Shown: one piece after another, positions 32,855-42,103 of the stretch
How the letters are laid out: the number at the start of each line of letters is the position of its first letter
How positions within the stretch are numbered: position 1 is the first letter of the stretch
From: Desulfallas thermosapovorans DSM 6562
Lineage (GTDB): Bacteria; Bacillota; Desulfotomaculia; Desulfotomaculales; Desulfallaceae
Length of the DNA stretch: 64,000 nucleotides
Assembly (NCBI RefSeq): GCF_008124625.1
Contig: NZ_VNHM01000005.1
Coordinates: 116,302-180,301 of the forward strand
Direction of reading: 5' to 3'
The notes under the pieces: model-generated
Databases searched by the model: none
Seen by the model: only the letters and a program-made list of their open reading frames with translations
Told to the model about the DNA's origin: nothing
Translations under genes and position numbers: made by a program

Positions 32855-34363
32855 TCAGCATTTTTCCCCTTCCCCCGGGATACTGTTCAGACGGTTAAAA
32901 TCAAGTGGCGAAACTTCATTCCATTTTTGCTTTGGCACCCGCCCCGGCAGGTTGCCAAAACCAGGTCTGATTGAGGGCATACCCGGCAAACCAGGCAGCA
33001 TGTGATTGCTTGCGGTTTTATCGCTAACACCACCGTTAATGCCGGTGACACCGGACAATTCCCCGCCCGTGCTTTCCGCCAAAAATGCCAGTCTGTGCTG
33101 CACCGAGGCTGCGTGGGCGGTAAGCCCCTCGGTATTGGCCAGGGCAACAACATGCTCGCCGTCTTTAGCCAGCGCCCGGGATGAGTAACCGATTATGCTG
33201 GTCTTTTTCGTAAAGGTGTCCACATTAAGGGGGGAGAAAAACCGGGCCGTACCGCCTGTGGGCAGCACATGGTTGGGACCGGCTATGTAGTCACCCACGG
33301 GCTCGGGTGAAAAATGCCCCAGGAATACCGCCCCGGCACCATGCACCGAACCAAGCCAGCGATAGGGATCGGCCACCATTAGCTCCAAGTGTTCGGGTGC
33401 AAATGCATTGGCCACCTGTACAGCTTCGTCCAAAGTGGCGGTAATGACAATAGCCCCTCTTTCGTTAATTGATTTTTCGGCCACTTGGCGTCGTGTCAAC
33501 CGGGCCAACTGTTTATTCAACTGCTGTTGCACTTTTTGAGCCAGTGCTGCAACCGGCGTTACCAGTATGGACGAGGCCAGCTCATCATGCTCAGCCTGGG
33601 CCAGCATATCCGCAGCCACAAAATCCGGTCTGGCCGAATCATCGGCCACAATAAGCACCTCGCTGGGGCCGGCCAGCATATCGATATCCACCACACCGAA
33701 AACCTGCCGTTTGGCCGCCGTCACATAAATATTTCCCGGGCCCACTATTTTATCCACCCGGGCTATGCTTTCGGTTCCGTAGGCCAGTGCAGCCACGGCC
33801 TGGGCCCCGCCCACACGGTAAATCTCGGTCACCCCGGCCTCGGCGGCCGCCACCAGGGTGTGGGGGTTCACGGCACCGCTTTTATCCGGCGGTGTAACCA
33901 TCACTATCTGCCGCACCCCCGCCACCGCTGCGGGAATCGCGTTCATCAGCACTGAGGAGGGGTAGGATGCCTTACCACCGGGCACATAGATACCCACTCT
34001 ACCCAGAGGTGAAACCATTTGCCCCAGAGTAGTGCCGTCAGGTTGCGGGTCTATCCAGGAGTTGCGCCTTTGGCGGTCATGGAAACGATAAATATTTTGG
34101 GCGGCCAGGCGCAGCGCAGTTAAAAAACCTTCGCCAACCCTTTGATAAGCGGCCTTTATTTCATCCTGCCCCACCGCAAGACCCCCGGGTGACAGTTTTG
34201 TACCATCCAAACGGTTGGTTATGGCGCATAATTGTTCATCTCCACCATTTTTAACGGCAGTAACAATGTCCTTAACCACATTTTCGACTTTTTCCAAATC
34301 CACAGTTCTATTCTGCAATAATTCGGACAGGGCTTTATCCACTGACGTTATTATGCGAATCAC
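32855..34363 (-). CDS. hisD: Histidinol dehydrogenase with unusual C-terminal extension
   Basis: Oxidises histidinol twice with NAD to histidine. The core matches the family: [73 protein letters not shown]. The usual C-terminus ([14 protein letters not shown]) is followed by about 70 extra residues rich in Gly, Pro and Asn ([33 protein letters not shown]), giving 502 residues against the usual 430. GTG at 34361-34363 was preferred over TTG at 34366 for its 7-base spacing to AAAGGAGGG. First enzyme gene of this his cluster. Confidence 0.94.
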   Translation of the reverse strand: MIRIITSVDKALSELLQNRTVDLEKVENVVKDIVTAVKNGGDEQLCAITNRLDGTKLSPGGLAVGQDEIKAAYQRVGEGFLTALRLAAQNIYRFHDRQRRNSWIDPQPDGTTLGQMVSPLGRVGIYVPGGKASYPSSVLMNAIPAAVAGVRQIVMVTPPDKSGAVNPHTLVAAAEAGVTEIYRVGGAQAVAALAYGTESIARVDKIVGPGNIYVTAAKRQVFGVVDIDMLAGPSEVLIVADDSARPDFVAADMLAQAEHDELASSILVTPVAALAQKVQQQLNKQLARLTRRQVAEKSINERGAIVITATLDEAVQVANAFAPEHLELMVADPYRWLGSVHGAGAVFLGHFSPEPVGDYIAGPNHVLPTGGTARFFSPLNVDTFTKKTSIIGYSSRALAKDGEHVVALANTEGLTAHAASVQHRLAFLAESTGGELSGVTGINGGVSDKTASNHMLPGLPGMPSIRPGFGNLPGRVPKQKWNEVSPLDFNRLNSIPGEGEKC

Positions 34364-34436
34364 CAAATGCCCTCCTTTAATATGTTAAAGCGATGATACA
34401 ATAAAATATTAAAGCAGTATCTTAACACTGTCAACA

Positions 34437-34760
34437 CTAAATTTTAACGTCACTGGCTTCAGCCTGGGCTGTTTTTAACCTGTTCAGCACAGTTTTGTAA
34501 CCATCCGCGCCATAATTCAGGGATCTCTTGACCCTGCTGATGGTGGCCGTGCTGGCTCCGGTTCGTGAGGCAATTTCACCGTAAGTATAGTTGCCCTGCA
34601 GCATTCTGGCCACCTCCAGTCGCTGGGCCATTGTTTTAATTTCGGTGACGGTACAGATATCCTCAAAAAATTGATAACATTCATCGGTGTCCTTAAGTTG
34701 TAGAATGGCTTCAAAAAGTTGATTCAACAAAGGATCACGCAATTTTCCGGTGTAAGCCAC
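34437..34760 (-). CDS. yerC: TrpR-superfamily regulator YerC (HisR-type)
   Basis: A 107-residue helical DNA-binding protein. The TrpR/YerC/YecD signature is clear: LKDTDECYQFFEDICTVTEIKTMAQRLEVARML, then a helix-turn-helix YGEIASRTGASTATISRVKRSL. In Firmicutes comparative genomics this family (HisR) is the predicted regulator of histidine genes, which fits its position directly before hisD. GTG at 34758-34760 has GGGAGGAG 7 bases upstream. Likely autoregulated and cotranscribed with his. Confidence 0.9.
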   Translation of the reverse strand: MAYTGKLRDPLLNQLFEAILQLKDTDECYQFFEDICTVTEIKTMAQRLEVARMLQGNYTYGEIASRTGASTATISRVKRSLNYGADGYKTVLNRLKTAQAEASDVKI

Positions 34761-34801
34761 CTTATACTCCTCCCGGTTTATTAATTCATATTTTGTACAT
34801 A

Positions 34802-34825
34802 TAGGTTGTTATTTCTAAAAACCTA
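34802..34825. promoter_or_regulatory. Inverted repeat upstream of yerC-his, candidate operator
   Basis: TAGGTT (34802-34807) and AACCTA (34820-34825), 12-base spacing, about 40 bases before the yerC start. No known HisR motif was compared; the assignment rests on position only. Confidence 0.3.
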
Positions 34826-34918
34826 ATATGCAGTTCGACAACTTGTAAACAAATCCTTTTTTTCTTTAACGCATTAAATTAAACAAAAAGCGGTAGTTTC
34901 CTGCTGGGGTTTAAAGGC

Positions 34919-34967
34919 AAAAAAAGGCGGTAGACCCCGACCTTCGTACCGTACGGGATTTACCGCC
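34919..34967 (-). terminator. Intrinsic terminator of the pur operon
   Basis: GGCGGTA (34926-34932) pairs with TACCGCC (34961-34967), with an inner CCCG/CGGG stem, followed on the minus strand by TTTTTTT. It lies 19 bp past the purD stop. Confidence 0.85.
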
Positions 34968-34985
34968 ACTTTAATAACCTGTGGG

Positions 34986-36251
34986 CTATCTGCTGATAGC
35001 CTTTTTTCCTATATCTCTGCGGTAATGCATACCGTTAAACTTCACCCGGGATACACCCTGGTAAGCCAGTTCAATGGCCTCGGGAATTCCAGCGGCCCTG
35101 GCGGTTATGCCCAATACCCGGCCGCCCGCAGTAACCACCTGGCCGCCTTTATATGCCGTACCCGCATGGAAAGCCACTACATTCGGGGGCAAATCGGCCA
35201 GACCGGTGATAACTTCGCCTTTGCCGTACGGCCCGGGATACCCGCCGGAGGCCAGCACCACACAAACACAGGCGCCGTCATACCAGCGCAGGTTCACTTT
35301 GTTTAATTCGCCCGCCAGTAGTGCTTCCATCACATCAACCAAATCCGATTCCAGCATCATAAGCAGTGGTTGGGTCTCAGGGTCGCCAAACCGGGCATTA
35401 AACTCCAAAACCTGTGGGCCTTGCTCCGTCATCATCAACCCGGCGTACAGCACTCCCCGGTAAGGGCGATCTTCGGCAGCCATGCCGCGCACCGCAGGGA
35501 TCATCACCTTTTCCAACACCTGCTGAGTGAGTTCCGGAGTCAAAACAGGTGCCGGCGCATAAGCCCCCATACCGCCGGTATTGGGCCCTGTATCATTGTC
35601 ATACACTTGCTTATGGTCCTGGGCTGCCAGCATGGGCACCACATGCTCGCCATCGGTGAAGGCCAGCAGACTGACCTCTTCCCCCTGCAAACATTCTTCC
35701 ACCACAACCCGGTTTCCCGCAGCGCCAAATACTTTGCTTTCCATAATGTCATTTACCGCAGCCAGTGCGGTTTGTTCATCCCCGGCCACAATCACACCTT
35801 TACCGGCGGCCAGGCCGTCAGCTTTGACCACACAGGGGCCACTCAACTGTTTAATATAATCCCTGGCCTTTTGTGCATTATCAAAAACAGCGTACCGGGC
35901 TGTGGGTATACCATACTTATACATGATATCCTTGGCCAGTACTTTGCTGCCCTCTATTTCCGCCGCCCGCCGCCTGGGGCCGAATACAGGGTAGCCTTCC
36001 TTTTCCAAAATATCCACCAAACCGGCCACCAGCGGCGCCTCGGGACCTACAACGGTCAAATCAATTTTCTCCTGCCGTACCAGGTCAACGATGGCCGGTA
36101 TATTGCTGTCTTTAATATCCACGCATTCTGCCAGTTGGGCAATACCGGCATTACCCGGCGCGCAGAATATTTTTTTTACCCGGGAACTCTGATTAATTTT
36201 CCAGGCCAGCGCGTGTTCTCTACCGCCGCCCCCCACAATTAAAACTTTCAT
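34986..36251 (-). CDS. purD: Phosphoribosylamine-glycine ligase (GARS)
   Basis: ATP-grasp enzyme joining glycine to phosphoribosylamine. VLIVGGGGREHALAWK at the start, GPEAPLVAGL, KADGLAAGKGV in the ATP-grasp, GGMGAYAPAP, and EFNARFGDPETQ with metal ligands. ATG at 36249-36251 sits 8 bases after GGAGG; another ATG two codons earlier is too close to it. 421 residues. Last gene of the operon. Confidence 0.96.
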   Translation of the reverse strand: MKVLIVGGGGREHALAWKINQSSRVKKIFCAPGNAGIAQLAECVDIKDSNIPAIVDLVRQEKIDLTVVGPEAPLVAGLVDILEKEGYPVFGPRRRAAEIEGSKVLAKDIMYKYGIPTARYAVFDNAQKARDYIKQLSGPCVVKADGLAAGKGVIVAGDEQTALAAVNDIMESKVFGAAGNRVVVEECLQGEEVSLLAFTDGEHVVPMLAAQDHKQVYDNDTGPNTGGMGAYAPAPVLTPELTQQVLEKVMIPAVRGMAAEDRPYRGVLYAGLMMTEQGPQVLEFNARFGDPETQPLLMMLESDLVDVMEALLAGELNKVNLRWYDGACVCVVLASGGYPGPYGKGEVITGLADLPPNVVAFHAGTAYKGGQVVTAGGRVLGITARAAGIPEAIELAYQGVSRVKFNGMHYRRDIGKKAISR

Positions 36252-36290
36252 TGGCATTTCCTCCCCCGGCTAATTCTAACGGGCACCGGT

Positions 36291-37832
36291 TTAGTGCCGG
36301 AAATGACGCATACCCGTAAATACCATGGCTATATCGTGCTCATCGGCTACGGCAACGGACTCGGCATCGCGCACTGAGCCGCCGGGTTGAATAACCGCAG
36401 CAATACCTGCTGCCACAGCTTCCTCCAGGGTATCCGAAAACGGGAAAAAGGCATCCGAAGCCAGCACTGCCCCCCGGGCCGCGTCACCGGCTTGTCCCAG
36501 TGCAATACGGGCCGAAGTGACCCGGTTCATCTGCCCGGCCCCTACGCCCAGCACCTTCTTATCCTTAACCACCACAATGGCGTTGGATTTAACGTGTTTA
36601 ACCACAGCCATGGCAAAAAGCAAATCGTCCATTTCGGCCTCGGAAGGGGCACGCTTGGTAACAACTTTAATTTTTTCGGTATCCACCACACCCCGGTCAA
36701 AGTCCTGCACCAGCAGGCCCCCGTTAACTTTGCGCACATCAAAACGGTCGGTTGTGGGACCGGCAAGCGGCCCGGTTTTTAAAATGCGCAGGTTTTCCTT
36801 TTCTTTTAACACAGCCAGGGCCTCATCATCATAATCCGGCGCAATAACCGCCTCCAGGAATATTTTATTCATTTCCCGGGCCGTATCCACATCCACCGGG
36901 GCGTTAAAGGCCACGATACCGCCGAATGCCGACACGGGATCTCCATCGTAAGCCATCCTGTAAGCATCAACCAGATTACCGGCACTGGCAACGCCGCACG
37001 GGTTATTGTGCTTGACTATTACAGCCGTTGTGCCGCTGAATTCCTTCACCGCCTCAAAGGCAGCATTGATATCCAGTATATTGTTGTAGGAAAGTTCTTT
37101 ACCATGTAGTTGTACAGCGTTGGCCACGCAGGCCCCGGTTACCGATGAATCACGGTAAAAGGCCGCCTGCTGGTGGGGATTTTCGCCGTAGCGCAGTGTT
37201 TGCACCAGTTCATATTTTTTCTCCCATACGGCGGGGAAGTCACCGGCCGGCTGGTCGAGACCGGCCAGGTAAGCCGAAATGGCGGTATCGTAGGATGCGG
37301 TATGGGCAAAGGCCTCCTTGGCCAGTTCCAGGCGAAACTGTTCATCAATGGTGCCCTTTTGTACGGCTGCCAGCACCTCGGGATAGCGCTGCGGGCTTAC
37401 CACCACCAGCACATACCGGTAGTTTTTGGCCGCCGCGCGCACCATGGTGGGCCCACCGATATCAATATTTTCAATGGCCTCTTCCAATGTGACCCCGGGC
37501 TTGGCCACCGTTTCTTTAAATGGATAAAGGTTTACCACCACAAGATCAATGGGTGTAATATCCTGTTCCTGTAATTGTTTTAAATGCGACTCAGTGCGCA
37601 TGGCTAAAATTCCCCCGTGCACATTGGGATGCAGGGTTTTCACCCGCCCGTCCAGTATTTCCGGAAAGCCGGTAACTTCAGTTATGTAAGTGACGGGTAT
37701 ACCGGCCCCGCGCAGCGCCTTGGCGGTACCGCCGGTGGAAACTATCTCCACTCCGGCCTGCACCAGACCCCGGGCGAATTCCTCCAGCCCGGACTTATCC
37801 GATACGCTAATCAGCGCACGATTTATTGTCAT
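36291..37832 (-). CDS. purH: Bifunctional AICAR formyltransferase / IMP cyclohydrolase
   Basis: Catalyses the last two steps to IMP. The N-terminal MGS-like cyclohydrolase domain (RALISVSDKSGLEEFARGL, STGGTAKALR, DGRVKTLHPNVHGG) is followed by the formyltransferase domain (LRYGENPHQQAAFYRD, KHNNPCGVA, QPGGSVRD). ATG at 37830-37832 follows GAGGAGG by 8 bases and gives 513 residues; the ORF extends 49 codons upstream without support. Also consumes the AICAR released by HisF. Confidence 0.96.
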   Translation of the reverse strand: MTINRALISVSDKSGLEEFARGLVQAGVEIVSTGGTAKALRGAGIPVTYITEVTGFPEILDGRVKTLHPNVHGGILAMRTESHLKQLQEQDITPIDLVVVNLYPFKETVAKPGVTLEEAIENIDIGGPTMVRAAAKNYRYVLVVVSPQRYPEVLAAVQKGTIDEQFRLELAKEAFAHTASYDTAISAYLAGLDQPAGDFPAVWEKKYELVQTLRYGENPHQQAAFYRDSSVTGACVANAVQLHGKELSYNNILDINAAFEAVKEFSGTTAVIVKHNNPCGVASAGNLVDAYRMAYDGDPVSAFGGIVAFNAPVDVDTAREMNKIFLEAVIAPDYDDEALAVLKEKENLRILKTGPLAGPTTDRFDVRKVNGGLLVQDFDRGVVDTEKIKVVTKRAPSEAEMDDLLFAMAVVKHVKSNAIVVVKDKKVLGVGAGQMNRVTSARIALGQAGDAARGAVLASDAFFPFSDTLEEAVAAGIAAVIQPGGSVRDAESVAVADEHDIAMVFTGMRHFRH

Positions 37833-37871
37833 TTTGCAAACCTCCTCATAATACAGTACACCAATGATTAT

Positions 37872-37898
37872 AAGCAAGGTGACGGTTCTCCTGCTGCC
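37872..37898. repeat. REP-like element (RAYT type), degenerate copy
   Basis: AGCAAGGTGACGGTTCTCCT and the next six bases match the purF-adjacent element at 39.8 kb (minus strand) in 22 of 26 positions. It lies in the purN-purH gap, in the opposite orientation to the other copy. Confidence 0.6.
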
Positions 37899-37999
37899 TT
37901 TTGTGGGAGCTTGTGGTAGCATGTGTGCGATTAACCTGCTTCCTTGGCTGAATAAAAATTTTTGGAGCCGTTTTCCCACCGCTTCCCCACACTTTCGTG

Positions 38000-38611
38000 T
38001 TACTTCAGTATGCGCACTTTTCTTCCCTCTACCACCAGCTTGCCAGTGCAGTAGAGGTTAATTGCTTCGGGGTAAATCCGGTGTTCCTGCTCCAGGATGC
38101 GCGCTGCCAGGGTATCTGCGGTATCGTCATCGTGGACCGGCACCACGGCCTGCAGTATAATGGGTCCTGTATCCATACCTTCGTCCACGAAGTGTACAGT
38201 GCAGCCGCTGTATTTAACCCCGTAGCGCCAGGCTTGCTCCTGCCCGTGCAGCCCCGGAAAGGCGGGTAATAGAGCAGGATGGATATTCATTACCCGCCCG
38301 GGAAATGCCTCCAGCAGTGTCTTTCCTACCAAACGCATGTATCCGGCCAGGCACACCAGGTGCACATTATGTTCTTTTAGAATGTCAACAATATATTTCT
38401 CATACTCCGCCTTGTCCGGGTAGTCACCGGTGTTTACCGCCACCGCGGCAATACCGGCCTGCCGGGCCCTTTCAAGGGCATAGGCATCCTTGTTATTGCT
38501 GATCACCACCGCCACCCGGGCCGGTATGCGACCTGCCGCACAAGCATCCATTATGGATTGCAAGTTGGAACCCCGCCCCGAGGCAAGTACACCGATATTT
38601 TTTTTCTCCAT
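38000..38611 (-). CDS. purN: Phosphoribosylglycinamide formyltransferase
   Basis: Transfers formyl from 10-formyl-THF to GAR. NIGVLASGRGSNLQSI at the phosphate loop, LAGYMRLVGKTLLEAFPGRVMNIHPALLPAFPG with the catalytic Asn-His pair, and VHFVDEGMDTGPII with the catalytic Asp. 203 residues. Ribosome site GGGAG. Separated from purH by about 167 bp that contain a REP-like repeat. Confidence 0.96.
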   Translation of the reverse strand: MEKKNIGVLASGRGSNLQSIMDACAAGRIPARVAVVISNNKDAYALERARQAGIAAVAVNTGDYPDKAEYEKYIVDILKEHNVHLVCLAGYMRLVGKTLLEAFPGRVMNIHPALLPAFPGLHGQEQAWRYGVKYSGCTVHFVDEGMDTGPIILQAVVPVHDDDTADTLAARILEQEHRIYPEAINLYCTGKLVVEGRKVRILK

Positions 38612-38740
38612 AAATCTCCCTCACAAAAAACATCTGAATACCGAAAACAATTTACATCTGCGACCGTAATAAGCGGATTATTTATAGTTTTCCGTTCCCG
38701 GCGTTAAACACCCCAAACTTTTAACTGGCGAATTGCTGCT

Positions 38741-39787
38741 TTAAGTAAGATGCACCCGGCCATCACCCGGGATAACCTCGCCGATCACCCGGGCATCCTC
38801 GCCGCGGGATTTAAGGTCGGCAACCACATCTCCGGCCCGGGCGGCAGGTACCACCAGCACCATACCAAGGCCCATATTAAATACCCTGTACATTTCACCG
38901 CTATCCACCGGCCCTTCTTGGGCAATAACCTTGAATACGGCCGGCACTTCCCAGGTACCGGTATCTATTTGCACCGCCGTCCCACCGGGCAGTATACGAG
39001 GTATGTTTTCCACCAGACCGCCCCCGGTGATATGGGCCAGCCCTTTTATTTCAAACTTATTCAGTAGCGGTAGCACGGCTGAAACATATATCCTGGTTGG
39101 GCGCAGCATTTCTTCGCCCACGGAACAACCCAGTAAAGGGTGCACCTGGTCCACTTGATACCCGGCCTTATCCAGCAACACGCGTCTAGCCAGTGAATAA
39201 CCATTGCTGTGCAAACCCGAGGCAGGCAAGCCCACCAGTACATCCCCAGGCGCAATGGTGCTGCCGTCGATAATTTTGTTTTTGTCCACCACACCCACCG
39301 CAAAGCCGGCAATGTCATATTCTCCAGCCCCGTAAAAATCAGGCATTTCAGCAGTTTCCCCGCCAATCAGGGCACAGCCCGATTGGCGGCAGCCTTCGGC
39401 CACCCCGGATACGATATCCGCCACCTGCTCGGGCTTCAGCTTGCCCACGGCCAGGTAATCCAGGAAAAATAGCGGCTGGGCACCAAGGGTAAGGATATCG
39501 TTGACGCACATGGCCACGGCATCAATACCAATGGTGTTATGTATACCGGTCAAAAAAGCCACCCGCAGCTTGGTACCCACTCCGTCGGTACCGGATACCA
39601 GCACGGGCTCGCGGTATTTGGTGGTATCCAGGGCAAACAGCCCGCCAAAACCCCCGATACCCGTGAGCACTTCGGGGCGCCAGGTGCTTTGCACCGATTT
39701 TTTCATCAAAGCTACGGCCCGGTTACCGGCATCAATATCGACACCCGCATCCGCATAAGTAATTGTTTTTTGTTTCTGTTCCAACAC
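38741..39787 (-). CDS. purM: Phosphoribosylformylglycinamidine cyclo-ligase (AIRS)
   Basis: ATP-dependent closure of the imidazole ring. [16 protein letters not shown] at the start, [13 protein letters not shown], the [19 protein letters not shown] segment, [26 protein letters not shown], and [14 protein letters not shown]. 348 residues. GTG start with GGGG 7 bases upstream. It takes FGAM, whose synthetase (PurSQL) is not encoded in this operon. Confidence 0.96.
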   Translation of the reverse strand: MLEQKQKTITYADAGVDIDAGNRAVALMKKSVQSTWRPEVLTGIGGFGGLFALDTTKYREPVLVSGTDGVGTKLRVAFLTGIHNTIGIDAVAMCVNDILTLGAQPLFFLDYLAVGKLKPEQVADIVSGVAEGCRQSGCALIGGETAEMPDFYGAGEYDIAGFAVGVVDKNKIIDGSTIAPGDVLVGLPASGLHSNGYSLARRVLLDKAGYQVDQVHPLLGCSVGEEMLRPTRIYVSAVLPLLNKFEIKGLAHITGGGLVENIPRILPGGTAVQIDTGTWEVPAVFKVIAQEGPVDSGEMYRVFNMGLGMVLVVPAARAGDVVADLKSRGEDARVIGEVIPGDGRVHLT

Positions 39788-39820
39788 GCGTTCCCCGTCC
39801 TTAAATTTTCATCTATTTTA

Positions 39821-39859
39821 GGAAGCAAGGGAACCGTCCCCTTGCTTCCCCTTGCTTCC
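39821..39859. repeat. REP-like palindrome (RAYT type) abutting the purF stop
   Basis: Perfect 11-bp arms GGAAGCAAGGG (39821-39831) and CCCTTGCTTCC (39839-39849) enclose aaccgtc. The right arm is duplicated at once (CCCCTTGCTTCC at 39838-39849 and 39848-39859). The GGGGACGGTTCCC core resembles REP sequences mobilised by RAYT transposases in Firmicutes; this family attribution is from memory. The last base touches the purF stop codon. Confidence 0.7.
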
Positions 39860-41296
39860 TTATTCCAGGCTGTATTTGCCGGCTTCCTGGGGTTTAACCA
39901 CCTCCACCGGATACTTGCCGTCAAAACAGGCGGTACAAAAGGCATCCCGGGAATTACCGAATATGTTCAGCAGTCCCTCCAGGGAAAGATAATGTAAACT
40001 GTCCGCACCAATGGAACGGCAAATTTCCTCGGTAGACATCTGGGCGGCAATCAATTCCTGCTCGTTGGAGGTGTCAATACCATAATAGCATGACCGGGTA
40101 ATGGGAGGTGAACTGAGGCACATATGTACCTCACGCACTCCGCAGTCCCGCAGCATAGCCACAATTTTACTGCTGGTGGTACCCCGCACAATGGAATCAT
40201 CCACCATCACCACCCGTTTGCCGGCCAGTACCTCCCGCACAGGGCTGAGTTTTATGCGCACCGCCAGATCCCGCATGTCCTGGGTAGGCTGAATAAAAGT
40301 ACGTCCGATATAACGATTTTTCATCAACCCTTCTTCAAAGGGAATGCCGGCCACTTCGGCAAAACCCCGGGCCGCCGCAGTCCCCGAGTCGGGCACGGGG
40401 ATGACCAGATCGGCATCCACCGGGTATTCCTTGGCCAGCACACGGCCCATGGCCCGGCGCATCTGGTTGACGTTAAAGCCGTCAATAGTGCTGTCGGGAC
40501 GGGCAAAATAAATGTACTCAAAAATACAATGGGATCGCCGGCGCGGCTGCAGTACCTGGTAAGATTCCAGCCCGTTTTTGCCAATAATCACGATTTCTCC
40601 CGGCTGCACATCCCGGAGCAGACCGGCACCCACTGTGCCCAGGGCTGCGGATTCCGAAGCCACCACAAAACCGTTATCAAGGGTACCCAGACAAAGGGGC
40701 CTGAACCCGTTGGGATCACGCATGGCAATAAGCTTATCCACAGTGAGTATTACCAGCGAATAAGCGCCCTTAATGTCAATCATACATTTAGCCAGGGCGT
40801 CCTTTAAATCACCCCGGTCCGAGCGGGCAATAATGTTTACAATTACCTCACTATCCGTGGAGGATTGAAAAACCGCACCGCCGGCCATTAACTGAGAACG
40901 CAATTCCGTTACATTGGTCAGATTGCCGTTATGCGCCAGGGCGATCATGCCTCCGGCATAGCGAAACAACAGTGGCTGGGCATTTATAGCATGGCTGGCA
41001 CCGGTGGTGGAATACCGTACATGACCGATGGCCATATCACCTTTTAAATAACTTAATTGATCGCCGGAAAACACCTCGGGCACCAACCCCATACCCTTGT
41101 GCAGCTGTAACCTTTTCCCGTTGGCGACAGCTATACCTGCGCTTTCCTGACCACGGTGCTGCAGGGCATAGAGACCGTAATAGGTCAACCTGGCCACATC
41201 GCGCCCCGGAGCGAAAATTCCAAAAACACCGCACTCTTCCCTGGGTTTGTCGGGTAAAATCATATTACTTGGCAATCCGGGCCGAAAACTTACCAT
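39860..41296 (-). CDS. purF: Amidophosphoribosyltransferase
   Basis: Commits PRPP to purine synthesis using glutamine. An N-terminal propeptide of 21 residues ends before Cys22 (REE|CGVFGIF), the nucleophile after processing. The PRPP-binding loop is VMVDDSIVRGTTSSKIV. A C-terminal FCTACF pair plus an earlier Cys indicate the Bacillus-type 4Fe-4S enzyme, which is oxygen-sensitive. ATG at 41294-41296 has GGGGGAG 6 bases upstream; a later ATG (residue 12) lacks one. Regulation by PRPP through the upstream riboswitch makes sense because PRPP is this enzyme's substrate. Confidence 0.96.
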   Translation of the reverse strand: MVSFRPGLPSNMILPDKPREECGVFGIFAPGRDVARLTYYGLYALQHRGQESAGIAVANGKRLQLHKGMGLVPEVFSGDQLSYLKGDMAIGHVRYSTTGASHAINAQPLLFRYAGGMIALAHNGNLTNVTELRSQLMAGGAVFQSSTDSEVIVNIIARSDRGDLKDALAKCMIDIKGAYSLVILTVDKLIAMRDPNGFRPLCLGTLDNGFVVASESAALGTVGAGLLRDVQPGEIVIIGKNGLESYQVLQPRRRSHCIFEYIYFARPDSTIDGFNVNQMRRAMGRVLAKEYPVDADLVIPVPDSGTAAARGFAEVAGIPFEEGLMKNRYIGRTFIQPTQDMRDLAVRIKLSPVREVLAGKRVVMVDDSIVRGTTSSKIVAMLRDCGVREVHMCLSSPPITRSCYYGIDTSNEQELIAAQMSTEEICRSIGADSLHYLSLEGLLNIFGNSRDAFCTACFDGKYPVEVVKPQEAGKYSLE

Positions 41297-41333
41297 TTTA
41301 TCTCCCCCAGATTAAAATATTTAATAGTAATTA

Positions 41334-42038
41334 TCACCTGGTTAAACGCCGGTACACTTCCTGATAGGCTTCCTCCACGTTGCCCAGATCCCGGCGAAAA
41401 CGATCCTTATCCAGCTTTTCCCGGGTATGTTTGTCCCAGAAACGGCACGTGTCAGGAGATATTTCGTCACCCAGCAGCAGCTCATCTTTATGCAGCCCGA
41501 ATTCCAATTTAAAATCAACCAGCTCAATGTCCCGCCCGGCCAAATGAGAACGCAACACTTCATTAACCTTTAAAGCAATTTCCCTGATCCTGGCCATCTG
41601 TTCAGGGGTGGCCAGGTTGATGGCCTGAATATGGTCGTCATTAATCAGCGGGTCGCCCAATTCATCACTCTTATAGTAATACTCCACCACTGTGCTTTGC
41701 AAAGGGGTGCCTTCTTCCAAACCCAAACGTTTGGCCAGACTTCCGGCGGCGATATTGCGTACCACCACCTCCACCAGTATGATTTTAAGGGCTTTAACGA
41801 TCATTTCCCGGTCGGATTTTTCCTCGACAAAATGAGAATCAATGCCGTTTTTGGCCAGCATACGGAAAAAATACGCCGAAATACGGTTATTCAGTGACCC
41901 CTTGTTGGTAATAGTACCCTTTTTCAGGCCGTTAAAGGCGGTGGCATCGTCCTTGTACTCCACCCAGTAATAGTCGGGGTTGTCCGTTCGGTAAACTCTT
42001 TTCGCCTTACCTTCGTAAAGCTGTTCCAGTTTTTCCAT
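41334..42038 (-). CDS. purC: SAICAR synthetase
   Basis: Joins aspartate to CAIR with [16 protein letters not shown] at the start, [11 protein letters not shown], the [19 protein letters not shown] core, and [11 protein letters not shown] at 42036-42038 lies 9 bases after GGAGG; the ORF runs seven codons further without a ribosome site. 234 residues. Confidence 0.96.
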   Translation of the reverse strand: MEKLEQLYEGKAKRVYRTDNPDYYWVEYKDDATAFNGLKKGTITNKGSLNNRISAYFFRMLAKNGIDSHFVEEKSDREMIVKALKIILVEVVVRNIAAGSLAKRLGLEEGTPLQSTVVEYYYKSDELGDPLINDDHIQAINLATPEQMARIREIALKVNEVLRSHLAGRDIELVDFKLEFGLHKDELLLGDEISPDTCRFWDKHTREKLDKDRFRRDLGNVEEAYQEVYRRLTR

Positions 42039-42103
42039 TAAATTATGCCTCCATATCAAATATTCACATCATTATTTCGGGAACATATGTTAACAGGCAA
42101 ATT

